Shown piece after piece: positions 24,688 through 31,876 of a stretch of DNA of 37,008 nt. The number at the start of each line of letters is the position of its first letter. Position 1 is the stretch's first letter. A model generated the notes under the pieces. The model saw only the letters and a program-made list of their open reading frames with translations. It did not search any database and was not told the DNA's origin. Source of the DNA: Planctomyces sp. Its GTDB lineage: Bacteria; Planctomycetota; Planctomycetia; Planctomycetales; Planctomycetaceae. The position numbers and the translations under genes were made by a program. The stretch lies in assembly GCA_005778115.1 (NCBI GenBank), contig SXKJ01000151.1, forward strand, positions 1 to 37,008. Reading direction: 5' to 3'.

Positions 24688-25914
24688 ATGAACGCAGCGC
24701 ATCTCAACACAGTGGATGATGCGCTCGCCGCGCTGCGAGCCGGCAGGCTCGTGATCGTGGTCGATGCGTCGGATCGCGAGAACGAAGGGGACTTCGTCGC
24801 CGCTGCAGAGTCGATCACGTCCGAGCAAGTCGACTTCATGCTGACTCGCGGCCGAGGCGTGATGTGTGCGCCGCTGACTCGTGAGACGGCGGATCGCCTG
24901 CGACTGTCGCCGCTGGTCGCGGCCGAAGCGAATTCGTCATTGAATCACACTCCTTTCCTGACCCCGATCGATCATCGTGATGCGGGCACCGGGGTGAGTG
25001 CCGAGAGTCGGGCAAAAACCTTGCGAGCGTTGGCGGACGCGACGGCGTCGGCGGGAGATTTCGTTCGACCGGGACATCTCAATCCACTGCTCGCCAAGGA
25101 CGGGGGCGTCCTGCGTCGAGCCGGCCACACGGAAGCAACTGTCGATCTGATGCGCATTGCTGGGCTCAAGCCGGTGGGTGTGCTGATCGAGATTCTCAGC
25201 CAGAAGCACGCCGGCATGGCTGACCGGGCCGAGTTGGAAGAGATTGCTCAGCAGCAGAACATCCCGATCATCACCATCGAAGACCTGATCCGTCACCGCC
25301 GCTTGCGCGAGCGTCTGGTCACACGCGAGGTGGAAGTCTCAATGCCGCTCCGCGAGTTCGGCCAAGTCACCGTGATCGCTTACAGGGTCGAGCACGAAGA
25401 TCAGGAACCGTTGGCTCTGGTTTGGGGCGACTTGAAGTCGGTGGAGGCACCGCTCGTCCGCATGCACTCCAGTTGTTTCACGGGTGACGTGTTGGATTCA
25501 TTGCGTTGCGACTGTGGGGATCAATTGCACTTGGCGATGAGTCAGATTTCGCAAGCCGGAACCGGAGCGGTGGTCTATCTGCCGCAGGAAGGACGCGGCA
25601 TTGGTCTGGTGGCGAAGCTCAAGGCGTATCAACTGCAAGACCAGGGCTTGGATACCGTCGAAGCGAATCACAAGCTCGGCTTCAAGGCGGACCAGCGGGA
25701 CTACATGATCGGGCTGCAAATCCTCAAGGATCTCGGCCTCAGCCAGATTCGCATCCTGACCAACAACCCCAAGAAGCTCGAATCATTCGAGCAGACCTGG
25801 GATCTGCATGTGGTTGAACAAGTCCCGATCATCGCCCCGCCTCACGAGCACCGGCAGAAATACATGGACACCAAACGGGACAAGATGGGCCACAGGCTGC
25901 CGCCAACGATTTGA
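24688..25914 (+). CDS. ribBA: Bifunctional DHBP synthase / GTP cyclohydrolase II
   Basis: The 408-residue protein fuses RibB (3,4-dihydroxy-2-butanone 4-phosphate synthase) to RibA (GTP cyclohydrolase II), the two entry enzymes of riboflavin synthesis. In the RibB half, DRENEGD (29-35) and GHTEA are as expected. AESRAKT replaces the usual A-x-D-R-A motif and RPGHLNPL replaces RPGHIFPL, so this half may be less active. In the RibA half, Cys263, Cys274 and Cys276 (CFTGDVLDSLRCDC) bind zinc, and PQEGRGIGL is the catalytic loop. GAGGA lies about five bases before ATG 24688, which I prefer to the upstream start. It stands alone, with no ribH or ribE next to it. Confidence 0.95.
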   Translation: MNAAHLNTVDDALAALRAGRLVIVVDASDRENEGDFVAAAESITSEQVDFMLTRGRGVMCAPLTRETADRLRLSPLVAAEANSSLNHTPFLTPIDHRDAGTGVSAESRAKTLRALADATASAGDFVRPGHLNPLLAKDGGVLRRAGHTEATVDLMRIAGLKPVGVLIEILSQKHAGMADRAELEEIAQQQNIPIITIEDLIRHRRLRERLVTREVEVSMPLREFGQVTVIAYRVEHEDQEPLALVWGDLKSVEAPLVRMHSSCFTGDVLDSLRCDCGDQLHLAMSQISQAGTGAVVYLPQEGRGIGLVAKLKAYQLQDQGLDTVEANHKLGFKADQRDYMIGLQILKDLGLSQIRILTNNPKKLESFEQTWDLHVVEQVPIIAPPHEHRQKYMDTKRDKMGHRLPPTI

Positions 25915-26022
25915 TCGACGCGCGATTGACGATTCTGGCGAACGGTGACGGCAACGCGGGTGAGCCTTATCATCCGGCCCGGATTCTCGATTTCTCGGCG
26001 CTGTGTTTAGGAGATTGCTGGC

Positions 26023-27513
26023 ATGGAAGATCGCATTGTCGCTCGCGGGCTGACGTTTGATGACGTGTTGTTGGAACCGGCTTACTCGGAGGTCATGCCG
26101 AAGGAAGTCGATGTCTCGTCCCGGTTGACCCGCAACGTGCCGCTGAGCATCCCGGTGGTCAGCAGTCCGATGGATACGGTCACCGAAGCGGAGATGGCGA
26201 TCGCTCTGGCTCAGGAGGGAGGGATCGGCATCGTTCACAAGAACATGACGGTCGAGCAGCAATCTTTGCAGGTTGACCGGGTGAAGCGATCCGAACACGG
26301 AGTCATCGTCGATCCGGTCACGCTGCCGCCGGAAACCACGGTGGGTGAGGCTCGGCGGCTGATGGATCAGCGGAACATCGGCGGCGTGCCCATTACGCGC
26401 AACGGCAAGCTGGTGGGCATCTTGACGCGACGCGATCTCCGGTTTCTGGAGTCGAACGACCGGCTCGTCGAGGACGTGATGACCAAAGGAAAGCTCGTCA
26501 CGGCCCACGAGCACACCGATTTAGTCACGGCACAGCGGTTACTCCTGGAAAACAAAGTGGAGAAACTGCTCCTGGTTGACGACCTTTACCAATTAAAGGG
26601 AATGATCACGATCAGGGACATCGACAAGACCCTGCGCTTTCCGGGAGCGTCCAAGGATGCTCGCGGGCGGTTGCGTGTCGGAGCGGCGATCGGCGTGTTC
26701 GATTACGAACGGGCCGCGGCGTTGCTGGACAAGGGCGTGGATGTGTTGGTGGTGGATTCGGCTCACGGGCACTCGAAGAACGTCATCGAGACCGTCCGGG
26801 AGATCAAACGCCGCTGGAACATCGACGTCGTGGCGGGAAACATCGCCACCACCGAAGGAGCAAAGGATCTCGTCAAAGCCGGAGCAGACGGCGTCAAAGT
26901 GGGGATCGGGCCTGGCTCGATCTGCACGACACGCATCATCTCCGGAGTCGGAGTGCCTCAGCTCACCGCAATCGCCAATGCGGCGAAAGGGGTGGCCGGC
27001 ACCGATGTCCCGATCATTGCCGACGGCGGCATCCGCTACAGCGGCGATGTGACAAAGGCTCTCGCGGCCGGTGCTCACGTCGTGATGCTGGGTGGGTTGC
27101 TGGCGGGACTGGATGAATCACCGGGCGAGATGATCCTGTATCAAGGCCGCAGCTTTAAGCGGTATCGAGGCATGGGATCGCTCGGCGCGATGATGCAGGG
27201 ATCGGCGGACCGATATCGACAGTCAACGAATAAGGGAGAAGACGACAAGACGGCGACAAAGAAGCTCGTGCCCGAAGGGGTCGAGGGTCGAGTCGCTTAC
27301 AGAGGTCCGTTGGGAAGTTTCCTTTACCAACTGATCGGCGGCCTGCGAGCCGGCATGGGTTATCTCGGCACAGCGAACATTACCGAGCTCAGGACGAACA
27401 CTCGGTTCCTACAAATCTCAGCAGCGACGGTTAGGGAGAACCATCCACATGACATCGCCATTACTCAAGAAGCTCCGAATTACACGGCGGAGCACGCTCC
27501 GGATTCTTTCTGA
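26023..27513 (+). CDS. guaB: IMP dehydrogenase
   Basis: The 496-residue protein oxidises IMP to XMP with NAD, the committed step of GMP synthesis. [16 protein letters not shown] opens the barrel. Two CBS domains lie at about 95-205 ([19 protein letters not shown] and later [11 protein letters not shown]). The active-site loop has [11 protein letters not shown] with catalytic Cys301, and the flap and phosphate sites follow ([28 protein letters not shown]). Length and order are normal for bacterial GuaB. TAGGAG lies upstream of the ATG. The last 65 bases overlap the start of the next gene in another frame. Confidence 0.97.
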   Translation: MEDRIVARGLTFDDVLLEPAYSEVMPKEVDVSSRLTRNVPLSIPVVSSPMDTVTEAEMAIALAQEGGIGIVHKNMTVEQQSLQVDRVKRSEHGVIVDPVTLPPETTVGEARRLMDQRNIGGVPITRNGKLVGILTRRDLRFLESNDRLVEDVMTKGKLVTAHEHTDLVTAQRLLLENKVEKLLLVDDLYQLKGMITIRDIDKTLRFPGASKDARGRLRVGAAIGVFDYERAAALLDKGVDVLVVDSAHGHSKNVIETVREIKRRWNIDVVAGNIATTEGAKDLVKAGADGVKVGIGPGSICTTRIISGVGVPQLTAIANAAKGVAGTDVPIIADGGIRYSGDVTKALAAGAHVVMLGGLLAGLDESPGEMILYQGRSFKRYRGMGSLGAMMQGSADRYRQSTNKGEDDKTATKKLVPEGVEGRVAYRGPLGSFLYQLIGGLRAGMGYLGTANITELRTNTRFLQISAATVRENHPHDIAITQEAPNYTAEHAPDSF

Positions 27514-28492
27514 GGGCGCGGCGAGCGGCGCATTGAGCCTCGCCATCGTCTGCGGCGGAGACGCGGTCAGCGAAGCCGGCGTTCGCGACTTATTCTCGAA
27601 ACCCAACTCTCCATCCTCAAAGACTGTGATGCCGGCTGCGAGCTCTCGGAGTAGCGCCGCCATCAGCAAGCTGGCGGGAAAGCGGAAGCCCAATCAATTG
27701 GTCGCACAGGCAGATGAGCCACTCAATCGGCTCAAGCAACGCGATGCCGAGCAACGCTTCCGCGATGTCCTTTCCGAGGACGAGGAGTCGATTGATTCAG
27801 AAGCCGGCAAGGCGGTTGTCTCTCCCGCGACGGCCTCGCCGAAAGCGAGAGACGAGGAGGCCCGTCCTACGAAACAACTCGCAGAGCCCGCTCAGATTCT
27901 GCCTCCCGAGGAACGGATTGCCGCGCTGCCTCAGGAACAGCCCGGTGAAGGCCCGCTGCCTGAGCCGGTTACCAGTCCCTTGCAGTTGAAACGCATCGGG
28001 GAGATTCAGCCGTTCTACGACTATAAGCCGACAAGCGCGATTGAAGGGGAAGCTTGCTGGGATCTCTGTCCGCGTCCCGACGGAATGCCCTGCAAGCCCG
28101 ACAAAGCCGGCAACATGCCCGAATGCCCGAACGAGTTTCGTCTGAGCGACGCGGCCTATTCCAATCGCATGTACTCCGACTGTCTTTACCAGTGGCGAGC
28201 TGCGGATCAATGGTTCAATCCGCTGTACTTTGAAGACGCCGGTCTCGAACGCTACGGCCATGCTCATCACGAATTGGTCCAGCCGTTCGTCTCCGTCGCC
28301 CGCTTCGGCGTCCAACTGGTCGGTCTGCCGTATCAAATGACGATCGATCCGGTCCGCAAGAAGATGTACAACCTCGGCTACTACCGCGCCGGCGAATGTG
28401 CTCCCAAGAAGTTCTACCGCATTCCGTGGAATACTCACGCCGCGATCAATGAAGCGGCCGTCTGGACGGGGTTGGTCTTCATTTTCCCGTAA
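27449..28492 (+). CDS. Planctomycete exported protein of unknown function
   Basis: About 347 residues. The first 50 have a basic start and a short hydrophobic stretch ([11 protein letters not shown]), so export is likely though the signal is weak. A Pro/Glu/Arg-rich, probably disordered part runs to about residue 175. The conserved C-terminal domain has Cys-containing tracts ([31 protein letters not shown]) and ends with [22 protein letters not shown] do not know a function; the look is of a planctomycete-specific envelope protein. The ATG lies inside guaB with an AGGGAG about 12 bases upstream. A shorter start inside the linker would remove the signal, so I keep the long form. Confidence 0.7.
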   Translation: MTSPLLKKLRITRRSTLRILSEGAASGALSLAIVCGGDAVSEAGVRDLFSKPNSPSSKTVMPAASSRSSAAISKLAGKRKPNQLVAQADEPLNRLKQRDAEQRFRDVLSEDEESIDSEAGKAVVSPATASPKARDEEARPTKQLAEPAQILPPEERIAALPQEQPGEGPLPEPVTSPLQLKRIGEIQPFYDYKPTSAIEGEACWDLCPRPDGMPCKPDKAGNMPECPNEFRLSDAAYSNRMYSDCLYQWRAADQWFNPLYFEDAGLERYGHAHHELVQPFVSVARFGVQLVGLPYQMTIDPVRKKMYNLGYYRAGECAPKKFYRIPWNTHAAINEAAVWTGLVFIFP

Positions 28493-28494
28493 CT

Positions 28495-28530
28495 GTAGCG
28501 CAGGCGGCTCGCCTGCGACTTCAATTCTAC
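28495..28530. repeat. REP-like copy after a stop codon
   Basis: GTAG (28495-28498) is followed by CGCAGGCGGCTCGCCTGCG, and CTAC (28527-28530) follows. It begins two bases after the TAA of the exported protein gene. The core is identical to that at 10969-11019 and 12797-12817. Confidence 0.75.
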
Positions 28531-28531
28531 G

Positions 28532-28566
28532 AAACGCCCGACGTTGCCGAGACGCCGGGCGTTTTC
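28532..28566 (+). terminator. Rho-independent terminator
   Basis: AAACGCCCG (28532-28540) pairs with CGGGCGTTT (28556-28564), and the right arm runs into a short T-run. It lies 40 bases after the exported protein gene and just behind a REP-like copy. Confidence 0.75.
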
Positions 28567-28661
28567 ATGCGCGATTTCCGCCAACTTCTGCCGTATCGCT
28601 TGCTCGTCCGTCGTGGCTTTGTTCTGTTACTCGCCCCAGAACGAACCTTTCGAGTCACATC

Positions 28662-29078
28662 ATGACCGCCACACCCACACAGACACTTGCCGCCGATCTC
28701 CTCAATCTTCTCGATGCGTTGATTCTCGACGCGGATCGACAAGCAAAGCCGCTGGAGCTTGAGCCGTATCGCAGCCAGCTTTTCGAGTTGTTCGTCATCG
28801 CGGACGCCAGCGGCCTGATGCGAGACGACTCGGTGCCGGATCTCTCACCGGAGGGACTCAGCCGTGAACTCGGAGAGCGATGGGGATTGAAGTCTGCCGC
28901 GCAGTCGTCTCAGACAGCGCTCAACAAGCTCTCGCCGGAGCATCTGTCGAAGATGCGGCTGCTGTGGTCGTTCCTGCGGATGTGGATGGAGTGGCAATAC
29001 GCCTGGAGCCGGTTTGTTGAGTTTCACGATGGGCCGGCAGAGCCTCATTCTGTGACGTCGGCCACCGAGAGTTCGTAG
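28662..29078 (+). CDS. Hypothetical protein (138 aa)
   Basis: Starts at ATG 28662 (MTATPTQTLAADLLNLLDAL). It has no membrane segment. It appears mostly helical, with an acidic middle (DDSVPDLSPEGLSRELGERW) and a Trp/Met-rich part (LLWSFLRMWMEWQYAWSRF). No family is recognised. No clear ribosome site is visible. The stop codon TAG at 29076-29078 is part of a GTAG-headed palindrome. The open frame upstream of the ATG is only the tail of the preceding intergenic stretch. Confidence 0.6.
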   Translation: MTATPTQTLAADLLNLLDALILDADRQAKPLELEPYRSQLFELFVIADASGLMRDDSVPDLSPEGLSRELGERWGLKSAAQSSQTALNKLSPEHLSKMRLLWSFLRMWMEWQYAWSRFVEFHDGPAEPHSVTSATESS

Positions 29079-29131
29079 TCCCGCCTTCAGGCGGTCGATG
29101 TGAGATAAACACCGCCTGAAGGCGGAACTAC
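29075..29131. repeat. REP-like pair with GTAG head and CTAC tail
   Basis: GTAG (29075-29078), CCGCCTTCAGGCGG, a spacer, CCGCCTGAAGGCGG and CTAC (29128-29131) make up 57 bases. It starts in the stop codon of the 138-residue gene and ends four bases before the bshB1 start. Confidence 0.9.
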
Positions 29132-29135
29132 AAAC

Positions 29136-29843
29136 ATGTACGCTCCTTCTTCACCGCTCGACGTCCTCGTGGTCGCTCCCCATCCTGACGATGCCGAGAT
29201 CGGCGTCGGAGGGACATTACTCGCCTGCCGCCAACAGGGATTGCGAGTTGGCGTCATCGACCTCACGAGCGGTGAACCGACGCCGCACGGATCACTCGAG
29301 CTCCGCGCCGCCGAGACCGACGCTGCTACGAAGATTCTGGGCCTCGATTGGCGAGCGAACCTCGGCTTGCCGAATCGCAGTTTGCGGTCCGATCTTGAAT
29401 CGCGCCGAGCGCTCGCTTCGATCTTCCGGCTGACGAGGCCGAAGATCATCGTTGCTCCGTATTGGGAGGACGCGCATCCCGATCATGTTGTCGCCAGCCG
29501 ATTGGCCGATGACGCGCGTTTCTGGAGCAAACTCTCGAAGACCGACATGATCGGAGAACCGTACTGGCCCCCGAAGATGCTCTACTTCTTCAGCCTGCAT
29601 CTGCGAATTCATCCCAAGCCAGCGTTCGTCTTCGACGTCACGCCGCACATCGACGCGAAGTTGGCGGGGATTCGCAGCTACGAATCGCAGTTTGTGGCCG
29701 GTCGTTCGCAAACCCCTCCGACGATCTTGGACGACGTTCGCGACCGCGCCCGCTACTGGGGCTGGACCATCGGAGTCCCATTCGCCGAGCCGTTCGCCAG
29801 CCGCGAAGAGATCGGCCTGAGCGATCTGCGGTCTCTGGTTTAA
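29136..29843 (+). CDS. bshB1: Bacillithiol biosynthesis deacetylase BshB1
   Basis: The 235-residue protein belongs to the PIG-L/LmbE family of zinc deacetylases. Residues 14-23 (APHPDDAEIG) give His16 and Asp19. AHPDHVVAS near residue 113 gives the third ligand. GLDWRANLGLPN and the SYESQF motif near the end are typical of BshB1, which removes the acetyl group from GlcNAc-malate in bacillithiol synthesis. bshA and bshC are not next to it. The start is directly behind a palindromic element with no visible Shine-Dalgarno site, so an unusual initiation or a slightly later start is possible. Confidence 0.9.
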   Translation: MYAPSSPLDVLVVAPHPDDAEIGVGGTLLACRQQGLRVGVIDLTSGEPTPHGSLELRAAETDAATKILGLDWRANLGLPNRSLRSDLESRRALASIFRLTRPKIIVAPYWEDAHPDHVVASRLADDARFWSKLSKTDMIGEPYWPPKMLYFFSLHLRIHPKPAFVFDVTPHIDAKLAGIRSYESQFVAGRSQTPPTILDDVRDRARYWGWTIGVPFAEPFASREEIGLSDLRSLV

Positions 29844-29909
29844 CCCGTCAAATCGACCTCCACCCAAGCCTTCAAAAAGATGTCGAGCGACCGCATTCGC
29901 TCGCCACAG

Positions 29910-30581
29910 CTACCGTTCGAACGCCGCCCGCTGTCCAGCCGGCAGGTCAAGTTGCGTCACTTCGCCGAGCAGGTCCATGACGAAGTACGACACTCGGATG
30001 TTCGTCCAAGCGTCCACTTTCTGCTTGGCCGACTCCTTGACTCGATCCCAGCAATCCGAATCCGCACCACACGACTCCCGCGCGGCGCGAAAATCGGTCT
30101 CGTGCAAGCGCCGCTGGGTATTAATGAAATCGGCCACCTCCCAGGCGAACTTGCGCGCTTCGTTCCTGTGGATTTCGGTCATGACCAAACGATCGGCGTT
30201 GGAGTACCGATCCCGAATTGTCGTGTCCGGGTGCAGATACCTGTAGGCTCCGCAATCCAGGTGCTCAAACAGGAACACGTCCTTGATCTGCCGGTGGAGG
30301 ACGTCGATCGCGGCATGCAAGTGGTCAAAGAAAACCGGCTGCCAAACAGACGACGGCGGGTTCAGACGTTGGACACCCATCGTCCCGCCAGCCAGGGCGA
30401 CTTGGTCATACCGATTGTGCAAGTTGAGGGCGTTCATAAACCGGACAGTGTCGTCCAGCAGCCGCTGATCCATGCAGGTGAGCAACAGCACCTTATTCCG
30501 TGCCGGGTCGTCAAACACCGATGCTAGGCGATGAGGCGGTGGTGGTGGTCCCCCTTCCTTATACTGTCTGATTTTGGCCAT
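29910..30581 (-). CDS. Beta-carbonic-anhydrase-like protein
   Basis: The protein of about 223 residues has the zinc motifs of beta-carbonic anhydrases: Cys36-x-Asp38-x-Arg40 (TCMDQRL) and His107-x2-Cys110 (EHLDCGAY). The usual C-x-D-S-R reads CMDQR, so it is a variant group and hydration activity is not certain. A second cluster near residue 170 (SCGADSDCWD) has two more Cys. The N terminus has a Pro run (PPPPP). GGAGG lies upstream of ATG 30581, which I choose over the longer form starting 10 codons earlier. It follows the isomerase gene on the same strand by 77 bases. Confidence 0.75.
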   Translation of the reverse strand: MAKIRQYKEGGPPPPPHRLASVFDDPARNKVLLLTCMDQRLLDDTVRFMNALNLHNRYDQVALAGGTMGVQRLNPPSSVWQPVFFDHLHAAIDVLHRQIKDVFLFEHLDCGAYRYLHPDTTIRDRYSNADRLVMTEIHRNEARKFAWEVADFINTQRRLHETDFRAARESCGADSDCWDRVKESAKQKVDAWTNIRVSYFVMDLLGEVTQLDLPAGQRAAFER

Positions 30582-30658
30582 CGTCTTCCTCCTGTTCGTG
30601 ATGATTGGCAAACTCGGTCGCAGAGTTATCCGCGACGAACGCGAAAGTCAACGAGTGG

Positions 30659-31585
30659 TCACAGCCGCTCGATCTTTGCCTTCGCCCGTTCTTGGGCGAG
30701 CACCTCGCGCTGCAATTCGGTCGAAAGCTGTTGCAGGATTTCTGGCCGAGCGTCTTCCAGGCTGAGTTGTCCTTCGCTCCGTTCGGTGACTGTGATCAGC
30801 AGGACTCCGAAAGGAGATCGCACCGGTTCGCAGACTTCACCCACTTTGAGGCCGAAGGCGACTTGCGGATAAGGCGGGGGCTGTCTGCCACGGAAACCAA
30901 ACCGGCCGAGATCGCCTCCCATTGCGGCGCTCGGGGCCTGCGAGTGCTTTTTCGCGGCGTCGGCAAACGTGATGGTCTTGTCGAGAATCTTGCCGCGAAG
31001 GTCGCGGAGTTTTTGTTCGTCGTCGGCGGGTTTGTCGCTCTTCAGGACGATCTGCGCGGCTTGGACTTCGCTGCCATCGAATTCCTGGCGGCGTTGTTTC
31101 CAGACGTCACGCAGCTTGGCTTCGGTCACGTCAAGTTTGACGAACGCTTCCCAATCGAGCGGCAGCCGCAGTTCGTGACGCAGGGACTCGACGGTCATCC
31201 CCGACTTCGCGAGCAACTGGTCGAAGTCCGCTTTGCGTTCCTTTAACCGCGTCTTCAATCGGGTGAGGTGCGCCTCCAACTGCTCCGGATTGGCGGAGAC
31301 GTTCTTCTGAGCCAAGTATGCTCGCAGCAACTGCCGGTCGATGAGTCGTTCAATGATCTGCTCGCGGCGCTGAGGAATCTCGTTGGCCGCCAGCCGCAGC
31401 GACTTCGCGAAGTTGTCGAGATCCGCCTCGGTGATCGGCTGCCCGTTGACCAGGACCAGCACCGGCGAGTCGCTCTTGGCGGTCTTCGATTTCGTTGACT
31501 TGGGTTCGTCCGCGCTCAGCCCGCAGGTGCCGAGGAACAACAAAGCAAAGACGACTGCTCTCGAAATCGGTGTCATGGTTTTCAT
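30659..31585 (-). CDS. SurA/PrsA-type parvulin peptidyl-prolyl isomerase
   Basis: About 308 residues. A signal peptide (about 1-25, ISRAVVFALLFLGTCGLSA) may be a lipoprotein type, since a Cys lies near its end. A SurA-like N domain follows (PVLVLVNGQPITEADLDNFA, then RLIDRQLLRAYL). The parvulin domain (about 180-285) has VQAAQIVLKS, FADAAKKHSQAPSAAMGGDL and a typical end SPFGVLLITVTER. It would assist folding of exported proteins, of which this region encodes many. ATG 31585 is chosen because the signal peptide begins there; ATG 31576 is an alternative. Confidence 0.88.
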   Translation of the reverse strand: MKTMTPISRAVVFALLFLGTCGLSADEPKSTKSKTAKSDSPVLVLVNGQPITEADLDNFAKSLRLAANEIPQRREQIIERLIDRQLLRAYLAQKNVSANPEQLEAHLTRLKTRLKERKADFDQLLAKSGMTVESLRHELRLPLDWEAFVKLDVTEAKLRDVWKQRRQEFDGSEVQAAQIVLKSDKPADDEQKLRDLRGKILDKTITFADAAKKHSQAPSAAMGGDLGRFGFRGRQPPPYPQVAFGLKVGEVCEPVRSPFGVLLITVTERSEGQLSLEDARPEILQQLSTELQREVLAQERAKAKIERL

Positions 31586-31876
31586 GCCTTGATTGTGGTG
31601 CGCCCCGCGAGACTTTCGCAATCGGCAGAGCTTCACATCGCTGCCGGATCGACAGGACGCTCACGGTCGAGTCGAAGCCTAAAAAGCTCGGCCCGGTCAC
31701 AGCGGATTTCGCGGTTGTGGCGACGAGGACGGACGATGTACCTGCTGGAGTCACACACACGAAGAGCGAGCCAAGAGTCAGCCGTACCGCGACCGTTAGG
31801 GAGCGGCCCTATTGGCCGCTCCCTAACGGTCGCGGTACGGATCGGCCACCAAATCTCAGATCTGAAATCTCAAATC
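31586..31876. other. Divergent intergenic region
   Basis: Between the isomerase and the AsmA-like gene. It holds the palindrome at 31782-31840. Just before the AsmA-like start comes an AT-richer stretch, AAATCTCAGATCTGAAATCT, that is itself partly self-complementary. No ribosome site precedes ATG 31877. Nothing else was recognised. Confidence 0.5.
31782..31840. repeat. CCGTACCGCGACC palindrome, copy 2 (perfect)
   Basis: A perfect 27-base stem (outer CCGTACCGCGACC with GGTCGCGGTACGG, inner GGGAGCGGCC with GGCCGCTCCC) encloses a five-base loop. The other copy is at 7034-7105. This one lies about 35 bases before the AsmA-like gene start. Confidence 0.95.

Noticed and set aside
28398-28661. N-terminal extension of the 138-residue protein upstream of ATG 28662
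   Set aside because: It covers the terminator and REP-like element after the previous gene and has no protein-like composition.
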